Below are positions 30,256 to 38,329 of a stretch of DNA of 38,329 nucleotides, piece after piece. The position numbers and the translations under genes were made by a program. Origin of the DNA: Gnetum montanum (taxonomy: Eukaryota; Streptophyta; Gnetopsida; Gnetales; Gnetaceae); assembly GCA_015680685.1 (NCBI GenBank), contig MNCI01033354.1:726062-764390 (forward strand), given 5' to 3'. A model generated the notes under the pieces. That model did not search any database and was not told the origin of the DNA. It worked only from the letters and a program-made list of their open reading frames with translations. The first letter of the stretch is position 1. Each line of letters begins with the position of its first letter.

Positions 30256-31742
30256 TGATAAAGTCAAATTGTTGAGAATTGTGATATTGTAACTACGATA
30301 TCATACCAACGATGTCATAGAGATGATTTCATAACCCATGTTTTATCATCATTAATACAATGTCTTGGGATGTGTGCAACCCTAGAAATACTAACACTTG
30401 GATGCATAATCAACAACTTTCATTAGCACACTTAGGGAAACTCTTGTAGTTTTATTTCGTAGTTGTAATAGAGAGTGGATTCCCACAATCTAATGTTGAG
30501 CAGTTGAATGTAATCTTTATTCAAGTTATATGTACTTGGACATAGTTCATGACAACAATAAAGATCTAGATTGCTTTCTATCATTGTAGCATCCACTTAT
30601 CATTTGTTTATTTAGCATAATTTTTACTAATTTCTTAGCTTTATCATTTGCATTTCTCAAGCACTTTATTTTTACTTATTCATTAGTAAAGTGGAATGAG
30701 TACAACTAGTTTCAAGCATTAAAGTGTAATTGTTCGATAACCCAATAGTGGTTTCACTTGATTCGCTAAGTAGTAAACTCACTTGGTAATCCTAGTAATG
30801 ATTACATGAGTCCAAAATGTGTTTAGTAAGCCAAGAATGGATGCTCATCGCTATAGGCTAGAATAGATTTACATTTCTATCATTACTTAAACTTAGCACT
30901 TACTTTCATTTTCATTATGCCTACACTTATAAGTAAAATGAGCCTTACAACATCAATTAATCATATACCTCACTAAGAGCTAAACCATATACTTGAACCC
31001 TACTAGCTCAAAGTGGGATGATAATTGTTACGTCCCCATTCTCAAATGATGTTGCTGCATAACATAGATGTGCCTCTTTATAACAAGTGTTATTGTTATC
31101 GTAACAAGACCTGAAAGGATAGTTGTAATTGAGACCTAAAAGGATGCATTGTAATAATGAACATGTCTCTTAAGGTAACCTTTGCAGGTTTGACCTAAAA
31201 AATTTATACTCAAGCTTAGAGATCATGCTAGGCATGGAGTCGTAGAGCTGGTATAGGCAAGCTATAGGAGTTGGGTGAAGCAGGAAAAGAAGTGGACTAG
31301 CCATCCCTTCTAGCTGGTAATAGGCCTAACCATGGTGGCAGTGCTGAATTGCCTTTAAGGGATATAATGAAAAGGAAGAAAATCCCAAGAAACACTCTTA
31401 GAGCATGATTTGGATACACTAATCTATATTAATAAAGTATTCTTTTCTTTCTCTTTCTACATTTTTCCTATTATTTCCTTTATGCATAATGTCAAATGTT
31501 ATATATATTTCTCATTTGGTATATTATTTTCTTATGCATAATATCTAATATAACATATGATGAGTGGCGAGNATATATTTGATGTTTTCCATGACATCCA
31601 AGGATGGGATGTCACAATAATGATCACGGACTTAATATCAACCTTTAGCATAATAACATTGTCCATTTATGGATTACGATCTAGTCATGCATGAGCACTC
31701 ATGACTTGTATGGTAGAGTATTGGATTTTCCACCACTCATCA
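30256..31742 (+). repeat. 3' LTR of element C, interrupted by a solo LTR
   Basis: It starts TGATAAAG and ends TCATCA (31737-31742). The poly(A) signal CAATAAAGAT is at 30556-30565, the same distance from the LTR start as in A. Upstream, decayed palindromes GATATTG, CGATATCA and CGATGTCA occur at about 30291-30325. The 591-bp solo LTR plus one 5-bp duplication at 31021-31621 accounts for the extra length. Confidence 0.88.
31026..31616 (+). mobile_element. Solo LTR nested in the LTR of element C
   Basis: The 591-bp unit starts TGTTACGTCCCCA and ends TGGGATGTCACA, near-perfect inverted ends beginning TG and ending CA. It is flanked by the exact 5-bp duplication ATAAT (31021-31025, 31617-31621). 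A poly(A) signal AATAAA is at 31431-31436, supporting + orientation. There is no internal region, so it is the product of LTR-LTR recombination. Superfamily (gypsy or copia) cannot be told. One ambiguous base is at 31572. Confidence 0.92.
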
Positions 31743-31747
31743 GACAA

Positions 31748-33209
31748 TATATTGTCCATGCTACATATGGATCTAGCACCATGTAGATTTATCATCTGAC
31801 CAACCCACAATATTTGATTCTTGTCAATATTCAACAAGTTAAGCGATATCATGACTTTCCATATTCTTTTAAGAAATCTACCCTACATACTAAGTCAGCT
31901 ACTACTTATTTGATATTCTAAATATTCACTTCTTAGAATAGTCATGAAGGTGTCAAACTTGACAATTATGCATGATTTTTTTTTTGATATTTTTTTTATT
32001 TTTTATCTTTTTCCATTCTTATTTTTCTACTTTTTATCTTTTTCCATTCTTTTTTACTAAATTTTCATTCTTTTATATTCTTTTTACTTCTTGAATTATT
32101 TCTCATTTTCACTCTTTAAATAATTTGTAGACCTTTTTTATTTTTAACATTTTTCTACAATTTTTCATCATCTTTCTTGTAAGTATTTTTGTTGATTTTT
32201 TCTAATAAAGTGAAAAAGAATAAAGCAAGATGTAGATCCAATAATGTGAATATTACCCTATAGTATCAAATCATTAAAGGACTAATTTTGTATATAGTGA
32301 TACCACATCACCCATCCACTCATTTCCAATAAGAAGAGGTTCTTACCATGGACATAATGACATTCTCTTCACAATAACATAAAATAAACTTGCCAGAATT
32401 ATGCCAAGATGGAAAGGTATAAAACCAAGCGAGAATGACAAGGGCATAACATCAAGGGAATTTATGGATTCTCTAAGCCTGCTACTATAACTCTTATCCT
32501 GTTGATAAGTTATACTATTTTCTTGAGTTCTAACAAAAAATGGAAGTATATTTAAAATAAGTGTTGTCCTACCATGTCACTAGAAAGACATGTTACCCAT
32601 ACTTGAAGGTAGTTCACTAGTAATATTGACACAGTAATAACATAATAAATGTACAAAATAAAAATTTCTAGGGGTTCCACTAGAAAAACATGTTATCAAT
32701 GCTTTAAGGTAGGCAACTTCTTAGAAATTCTAAGGTTTCTTGAACTCACATTGGTTATGGGGCTAGAAAGATATGTTACCCATGCCTGGACACACTTCTC
32801 TATCTAATGGCCAAGTTTCCTTTAAAAAATAAAGTGTGCTATTAATAAACTACTTCCTTGAACTTTATTGCCAATTTTTAATACTTTTTACAATTGTGAT
32901 AGTCTTTTGGTTAGTTTTGAGATGATACAATGTGATGTCACTAGTAAGTAGCATGAACTTGGCTTTGATCTTGGATAGAAAGGTTATTAATTACTTTAAT
33001 CATATATCACACACAAGAATTCAATATGCCTATGGTAAGATACCTCATGTCCCAATTCCTACAAAACTTCCATCACACTTAACTATTATATATAATCATA
33101 ATTCAATGATTTTGTATAATATAGTGTTATTTTCTCATTTAAGTAGTACTAATGTGCGTTTCTTGGAAGACAAGTATGTTTTACATTTAACTCCTTGAGT
33201 GTCAACAGA
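31748..33209. other. AT-rich stretch without recognisable genes
   Basis: About 1.46 kb between elements C and F. It contains a T-rich tract (31978-32190) with TTTTTATCTTTTTCCATTCT repeated at about 31995 and 32032, and a dispersed 35-bp repeat (listed separately). A short open frame at 32932-33198 has no motif. Origin is unknown; it may be an old, unrecognisable element. Confidence 0.6.
32578..32790 (+). repeat. Three spaced copies of a 30-35 bp repeat
   Basis: CACTAGAAAGACATGTTACC (32578-32612 for the full unit), CACTAGAAAAACATGTTATC (32678-32712) and GGCTAGAAAGATATGTTACC (32761-32790). Copies 1 and 2 both end AAGGTAG. Spacing is 100 and 83 bases with no other similarity between. Confidence 0.75.
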
Positions 33210-34672
33210 TGAAACACCACAAAATTTTGTATGTTATAGCCAATTTCCATCATGTAGCTTTCACCCCATGAAACTTGAGGTTAAAATTCAGTGTAACTAT
33301 GAATATTGCAACCCATGAGAGGTAATTTCACATATTCCATACTTTTGGGGTTGAAAAATGCCTCATAAGTGGTAAAAGCCTCATTATGTAAGTGAAAAAA
33401 GTTACCTAGTGTCTATATTTAGGCTTTGCGGGGATGTTTAAAAATGCCTTTTGGAATGCCAAAAATGGTAATTTGATGGTTTTTGTGGAGGGTATACACT
33501 TTTCTCCATTGAAAACACTTGCAATATGTAAATCTCACCAACCCCTAATGTGTAGGAGTGGGTAGGGGGGGAGGGAGGGAGGATAGGGTGGTTTCTTCTT
33601 AGCTTGGAAACTCTGCCTTGCCCCTCCGGCCCCCCTTTAGCATAGAAATTGCATGCCCCCATTGTGGAAGCCACAAAAGCCAAATTTCAACACTCCATGC
33701 ACTCGAACATTGACCAACCACTTTAGAAAGGATGGCAAAAGGCTTAGTGTGGAAGATTTATCTTCAACATAGAAGGTGTATCTCCATTACTATTTATAGC
33801 AAATGGAATGACCATGGGGGGAAGGCACTTGCTATATATGGTAACCCCTTAAATTTGGGCATCCATCTCACCTATACGAAGGAAGAGGTTTGCAAAAATT
33901 TGGTAGCCATTTTGCAGCACTAGTTATGGCCCAAGGCCTATAAAAACCAACCTCAAACACCATTTACAAGTTCACCAATTTTTTCATGATAGCACAATTT
34001 TCATGATTAAAAACTCTTTGGCAATTTGAGACTTTTGGCATAATTCCACACTTCGACATTTTCAAGTACTCAAGAGCTCTTACAACCTCCCCATTTGCAT
34101 TCGCTTGAACCCCAACTTGGAAGCATTATAGCCTTGAGACTTGTAGATTTTTGGTGTCAATGTTGCATTTTTGGGATTTCGATGCCCTAGTGTGGAGTAA
34201 TCTAACATTCAAATTTTTCTTTTTTCTCACCCTCTAGTAGTGACCCAATTTGCATATCTAAGGTTGTAGCAAAGGAGGTTCGAAAGCATCAAGAGTGGCT
34301 TAGAACCTAGATCGTGGAGCAAATTGCATCAGCTTCAATGGGCCTTGAACTCCTACCTCAATGAACCATCCTTTGCTCTTTCATGGGCATTTCTTGTACA
34401 CATTTCTAGAAATTTTTCTTTATTATTTTAATAAATTTTTAAGGTTTCATTTTTTGTATGCACTTTGCATTTGTTTTCCATTATATAGATCTATAATTTT
34501 TTTCCATTATTATTTGCATCATTCATTTTTCATTTTGAAAGTCCTTGTTTGATTTGATAAATTGGCCAAGATACCTAAAATTCCATTTTTTAGAGGCCAT
34601 CGAGATTTAGGGTTAATGTTGCTATGCTGGATCTATCAATTTCTCTAGTGATTGATTTTTCCAGTTGTAATA
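33210..34672 (+). repeat. 5' LTR of element F (about 1463 bp)
   Basis: It starts TGAAACACCACAAAATTTTG. The right edge is set from the primer-binding site, with an end GTAATA in place of TTTACA. The TATA box CCTATAAAAA is at 33938-33947. A G-rich run GGGTAGGGGGGGAGGG and more lies at 33560-33588 in U3. Similarity to the E LTR is clear only at the ends and around TATA. Confidence 0.72.
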
Positions 34673-34679
34673 GTTTTCT

Positions 34680-34694
34680 TGGTGCTAGAAGGAG
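34680..34694 (+). promoter_or_regulatory. Primer-binding site of element F
   Basis: TGGTGCTAGAAGGAG lies a few bases after the LTR end and differs from the site in E at two positions, by two transitions. Confidence 0.72.
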
Positions 34695-35195
34695 GGCCTC
34701 CATCCAATTTCTACATCCAATCCTATGACCATCATCACTAACATTGCCTATCATCCTATAATATGCAAATTGTTGCTTCAAAACTTTTGAATCTTTGCAT
34801 CAAACAACATTGTAACCCATCAGCCCTATAATCAAAGTGCAGGATGGAAGTTGCAAGTGTTTTGGTTTTCAAAAGTTTCATAGTAGTTACTATCAATTTT
34901 AAGGCCAATGTTGGCATCCCACCAAAACCTTTAAAGAATCAACACTACCCCTTCGACCCTATGACCAAAACTACAACTTAGAGGTTCCAAGTGGCTAGGT
35001 GGTAACTTTTCATAGTAGTTGCTGTGAATTTTTCAGCAAAAGGCCAACATTGAAACCTTTCCCTCCTTTCCCCTCTTTTTGCCAATTTATTTTTTCTAAT
35101 TTCTGAAACCATCAAACTTCTGAAAGTTAGCTTCCCCCCATCTATCCTAGCTAAGAGAATTGGCAGCCTACTAAAACTAGTTTTAGTGGGAAAAT
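34695..35195 (+). other. Leader of element F, first part
   Basis: About 500 bases of non-coding leader after the primer-binding site. It repeats phrases such as CATAGTAGTTACTAT and CATAGTAGTTGCTGTGAATT (about 34878 and 35010). No open frame with a motif is present. Confidence 0.5.
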
Positions 35196-35515
35196 ACTGA
35201 CTTTCCACTTTGGTTTTCAGCCTTTTTCCCCAATCAACATTGGATTAGAATGTGTGAGATTTCCATCATCTCACATCTCTTCTTTTCCACACACCCCCGC
35301 CCCCACTACCATACCTAACATAAAGGTAATTAGTGGGCCAGCGTTGGTGAAGCTTGTTACCAACTTTCCATTTTGGTTTTAGGCCTTTCCCTCTCCATCA
35401 ACATTGGATTAGAAGGTGTGAGATTCCCATCATCTCACCTCCCTTCTTTTCCCCTCCCCCTACCATACCTAGCATAAAGGTAGTTGGGAGGCTTGCATGG
35501 ATGAGGCTTAACACC
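35196..35515 (+). repeat. 155-bp tandem repeat with a conserved hairpin in the leader of F
   Basis: Two units (about 35198-35360 and 35361-35515) share CAACATTGGATTAGAA, CTACCATACCTARCATAAAG and more. Each holds a short hairpin: TGTGAGAT/ATCTCACA at 35253-35275 and GTGAGAT/ATCTCAC at 35418-35438, both with 7-base loops. The repeat lies between primer-binding site and gag. Confidence 0.85.
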
Positions 35516-36666
35516 AACATTCCTAATTTTGTAGTCATAAATGAATACCAACATAACTTCATTTGTGCCAAAATACAAGATGACATGCTGATTCCACGTT
35601 TGGAAGTAGAAGCCAAAAGATAGTTCAAACTCATCCATCACAATGGTAAGGAGTACATCCCTTCCCCCTATGAACAAATACCTCTAACCAATATTTATGT
35701 GAATATCCTAGCCTAATTGATTAATATGGAGAAATAAGATGATAAACATAGCTTTGAAGAACAACAAGAAGAGGAGGATGAATTTAGGATTGAATTTGAG
35801 CCCAAAACATCCTAGGGGTATTGTTCCAACAAGTAATCCCTAAGGCCATTGAGCCTTCCCCTCATGCCTTTGTTTTCTCCATGGGCATGGTACCACCATC
35901 TTCCACTCCCTCCTACCCTACCATAGTTGATCCCACACTGGTCATAGTCATGCATCAAACTCAATCAATTCCATAGACTATGATCTATAATTCATCTATA
36001 CTGTTTGCCACATAGTCTCGATGTGTACAACCATTGACAGTTGTTTTCACCATCACAAAATCCATTAACTATTCCTATGGGATCCACCATGGGACCCCAA
36101 GAAACTCAAGGATCCCACATCCCTTTTATCCCATTTGTGCCTCAAGTACCAGCACAAACATCTTTTTCCTTGTTTGGTCCACAAGCTATAGCCATGACAC
36201 AACCTCTTGCTTCCATCATATAACCCATAGCAAGGCCACAGGCCTCACAACACATGCTGCAACCATATGTGCAAGCCCAACAACCAATCGGGCCATCACA
36301 GGATCTGCATCAAGCCTTCTAGATGATTCAGGACCTAACAAAGGAGTTAAAGAGGCTTAAAGCCTCTACTTCCCAAAGTTTCAAGATTATGAATTTCTAC
36401 TAGGAAAATCCCATTAATCCTATGGTCCCATCCTTATCACTTTCTCTTGGTGTCCCTATTCCCTAGTTTAGCAAATACAATAGAGAAGGTGATCCTAATG
36501 CTCACCTTGTAACCTTTAGATTTGAATGCTTACTCTTATAGCCATGGTCTCATACCATCATGAGGATTTTTCCCATGTCCTTGACTAGGAAATAACTTGA
36601 TTAGTACTACACCTTACCTATAGGATCCATACTCTCTCTAGAAGGCTTGATAGCCCAGTTTGTCAA
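35516..36666 (+). pseudogene. gag remnant of element F, truncated by element B
   Basis: VINEYQHNFICAKIQDDM at 35537 and LEVEAKR followed by a stop match the E gag N-terminus (EQYNFFVPKSKQ, LEAKQ). An acidic stretch EEQQEEEDEFRIEFEPK is followed by a P/Q-rich segment with FVPQVPAQTSF. The capsid core begins MIQDLTKELKRLKASTSQSF (about 36318) and YNREGDPNAHLVTFRFE (about 36477-36528), aligned with YNGKGDPNAHLFTF of E. It ends at LIAQFVN (36666), the insertion point of B. Stops occur at about 35621, 35716, 36222 and 36400. Confidence 0.8.
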
Positions 36667-37518
36667 TGATGAGTGACGAGGTACCCCTACACTCAACCAT
36701 ACAAAACGAGCGTCGCACGCGCGATCCGGTCGAACTCCACAGATGGACTAGTTGTGGCACCTAGATAGTTAGCCTTAGGTCGCAGTTCGCTATCTTCCCA
36801 TCTAGACTAGTTTTGCATATGTCACGTATGGTTTAGTCTAGATGAGGTATATGATGTGTTTCCTAATCTACGCTACTCCTGAAGGCAATGGAAAAGAATA
36901 TTTAACTAAATCTAAGCTAAGAGGAAAAGGGTAAGAAAATCTAATCTAGCCTAAGTGCGACGAGAAACCGATTCCTTGATCAACTGTACACATCTTNTGT
37001 TCTGCTTCTAGGAGTTCAAGGGTGAGAAACTAATCGCGATGAGCAACCGATTCCTTAACTAGCCATACACACCCGTAGATGCTCGTAGCTAAGTTGTACT
37101 CACACCACGCTATGAAAGCAATAAATGACATTAAATAAATAACAATAAAATAAACTAAGTGAATGCTGCAATGATGAAGTAATCTCGATCTTTATTTCTG
37201 ATCATGTGCGTGTCCAAGTACGACACACTCGAATAAAGACACCGTACAATCACATTCATCACACTGCGGGCAGACACGGGAAAAATCTAACTCTGGAGGG
37301 ATCAAACTGCCAGAGCTTTACTACACTAAAACTGGGATCCCTAAACAAGGGAGAGCTGCCTCTTATTTATAGACATGGCGGCAGACTGCGGTATCGTGTA
37401 TGCGATATCGTAGGGAAGGACGCGATATCGCGTATGCGATATCGTGGGGGATGCGATATCACGTTGGCTGCGATATCACGTACGCGATATCGTAGCCGAC
37501 GCAAACCGTGTCTCATCA
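36667..37518 (-). repeat. 3' LTR of element B (852 bp)
   Basis: On the minus strand it begins TGATGAGACACG (37518 downward) and ends CACTCATCA at 36667. The TATA box (CTATAAATA on the minus strand) is at about 37365-37373, the poly(A) signal AATAAA at 37191-37196. Between TATA and the LTR start lies an array of GATATC palindromes. One ambiguous base is at 36997. A direct repeat around GAAACCGATTCCTTGATCAA / GCAACCGATTCCTTAACTAG occurs in U5 (about 36964 and 37044, + strand). Confidence 0.9.
37388..37495 (-). promoter_or_regulatory. GATATC palindrome array upstream of the TATA box of element B
   Basis: Six GATATC cores at 37404, 37424, 37438, 37455, 37472 and 37486, mostly as GCGATATCG, with a decayed seventh (GGTATCGTG, about 37390). 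Spacing is 20, 14, 17, 17 and 14 bases. The array ends about 15-30 bases from the TATA box. A sequence-specific activator or a chromatin signal could read it; that is inference. Confidence 0.75.
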
Positions 37519-37557
37519 TACCCCCACGACTGAATAAAAACTCATCCTCAAGTTACA
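37519..37557 (-). promoter_or_regulatory. Polypurine tract and pre-LTR block of element B
   Basis: On the minus strand, AACTTGAGGATGAGTTTTTA then TTCAGTCGTGGGGGTA abuts the LTR start. It matches A and C and contains the same purine run GTGGGGGTA. Confidence 0.8.
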
Positions 37558-37690
37558 AGGAGAACAAGCTTCAGTGATTACACAGTGGATAGGTATGGGA
37601 TTATTAACTAGAAAAAGAAATGGACTAATGCCGCAGTGTGGGGAGACACAACACAGAGAAAAAAATGCTACAACTATAAAAATGTGGAAC

Positions 37691-38329
37691 TCATGTAGTT
37701 CTTGGTGGCGGTGGCTCCTCCATGGGTGCTTTCCCTTTGTCACGTGCTCCAAGTTTTGAAGATTGATAACGCTGTAGAATAGCCTGGAGCTTCTCCTCTT
37801 CAGTCTGAGGGTCTTGTGCCATCCATGCTGATGCTCCGATGTTTGATGGAGTTGGCACTTCCCACGGATAGGGTAGTTGCAGGAACATCTAATTAGCTTT
37901 GACATACCACGCCGCGAACACCCGTCGTTCCTCTTCGAAGGCTCAGGCTTTGTCTTTGTATTCGTGAAGTTCTACTAGCCGTCGAGCCAAGTCGGTTGCC
38001 ACATCTTTCTGTCCTTGGTAGCTTTTTTTTACCACCATGAGTTCAGAATTTGCAACCTCTAGTTTTTCAGCTAACTTCTTTCGCTCTGCAAACTCTATCT
38101 CATATTTGATGTAGGTGGAAGCTACCTGCTGCTCGAGCTCTAACCTCGGGCGTCCTGCTGTTAACATGGCCAGGTTGGCATATCGAAGGTTTGCCAACTC
38201 CATGTATTCAGTTAAGTCTTGGATCTGCAGGTCCCGGTTCTTAATTTCTGCCTGGTGGGCATAGGCATAAGTGTCCACAATGGCCCCCCAATCAGTGTGT
38301 TGGGCACTGATGCTATTAATTTGAGCTTT
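37691..38329 (-). pseudogene. ORF3 of element B, C-terminal part (partial)
   Basis: The frame is open from the window edge: IQDLTEYMELANLRYANLAM (about 38167-38226), LTAGRP and a charged coiled coil (EFAERKKLAEKLEVANSELM). It hits a TGA at 37943-37945, continues AFEEERRVFAAWYVKAN to a TAG at about 37889, then FLQLPYPWEVPTPSNIGASA (about 37829-37887) and EEEKLQAILQRYQ. It ends PMEEPPPPRTT with TGA at 37691-37693. It is the best preserved of the three ORF3 copies. It is a pseudogene only by the two stops, which could also be read as recent point mutations. Function is unknown. Confidence 0.8.

Larger units (their letters stand above)
18841..31742 (+). mobile_element. Element C: 5'-truncated relative of A, split by element E and a solo LTR
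   Basis: ORF3 homology runs 18841-19678, is interrupted by element E, and resumes at 28532. It is followed by the family's pre-LTR block and an LTR (30256-31742) with the TGATRA...TCATCA ends. Gag and pol are absent: the left edge abuts the DUF7054 gene region at an AGG microsatellite. The five bases after the LTR, GACAA (31743-31747), are the presumed target duplication. Removing both insertions leaves an LTR of 891 bp, close to 902 (A) and 852 (B). Confidence 0.85.
33210..36666 (+). mobile_element. Element F: relative of E, cut by insertion of element B
   Basis: A 5' LTR (33210-34672), primer-binding site, leader with tandem repeats and gag are in the same order as in E. The LTR start TGAAACACCACAAAATTT and the primer-binding site match E closely, while the rest is diverged. 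Gag homology stops abruptly at 36666, where the inverted element B begins. The 5 bases before the LTR are ACAGA (33205-33209). The right half lies beyond the window. Confidence 0.82.
36667..38329 (-). mobile_element. Element B: minus-strand relative of A, 3' end only
   Basis: On the minus strand: ORF3 from the window edge, polypurine tract, then LTR ending at 36667. It is inserted in the gag of element F; the 5 bases beside it are GTCAA (36662-36666). The ORF3 portion has only two stops in about 640 bases and CpG sites remain abundant, so it looks clearly younger than A and C. Gag and pol should lie beyond the right edge. Confidence 0.88.

Noticed and set aside
37404-37491. Palindrome array of B as a CRISPR or replication-origin iteron set
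   Set aside because: It lies inside an LTR, just upstream of its TATA box, and varies in spacing; a U3 regulatory array is the simpler reading.
1-38329. tRNA, rRNA, riboswitch or organelle-derived segments
   Set aside because: No cloverleaf with a TTCRANNC T-arm, no rRNA core sequences and no organelle genes were recognised; a covariance-model scan would be needed to exclude small RNAs.

Overview
The window is nuclear DNA from a land plant. The one ordinary gene is a three-exon plant gene of the DUF7054 (At4g22758-like) family; almost everything else is decayed, nested LTR retrotransposon sequence, plus one non-LTR retrotransposon. The heavy nesting, 0.85-1.5 kb LTRs and strong decay suggest a very large, repeat-rich genome such as a gymnosperm's; that is inference, since no lineage marker was tested.

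Layout. 1-11809: element A (+), a Ty3/gypsy element of Tat/Athila type. Its gag, protease, RT-RNase H and integrase remnants are followed by a long non-coding spacer, a candidate internal promoter and intron, a coiled-coil third ORF (ORF3), a polypurine tract and the 3' LTR. 11810-12455: AT-rich repeats. 12456-16067: degenerate LINE (+), cut by a 598-base run of N (16068-16665). 17088-18660: the DUF7054 gene (-). 18841-31742: element C (+), a 5'-truncated relative of A keeping part of ORF3 and its 3' LTR. C is split by element E (19684-28526; both LTRs, 5-bp duplication ATTGG), and its LTR is split by a solo LTR (31026-31616; duplication ATAAT). 31748-33209: AT-rich, no gene seen. 33210-36666: element F (+), a relative of E with 5' LTR, leader and gag. 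F is interrupted at 36667 by element B (-), the youngest-looking member of the A/C family, which runs off the right edge.

Two retroelement families account for most of the window. Family 1 (A, B, C) has LTRs of about 850-900 bp with ends TGATGA...TCATCA, a conserved polypurine tract, a poly(A) signal CAATAAAGAT and ORF3 next to the 3' LTR. Family 2 (E, F) has LTRs of about 1.5 kb starting TGAAACACYAC, a shared primer-binding site TGGYRCTAGAAGGAG and a Tat-type gag. E encodes only gag and protease, so it would have needed polymerase and integrase from another element.

The observations I rate highest are: a gene-like control unit in front of ORF3 in A (palindrome cluster, TATA box, leader, spliceable intron, ATG); palindrome arrays in front of the TATA box of family 1 whose core sequence differs between copies; repeats in the E leader that are complementary to repeats in its own U3, able in principle to pair the two ends of the genomic RNA; and an array of hairpin-forming TTAAACTAG units in the non-coding half of E. 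None is proven functional here.
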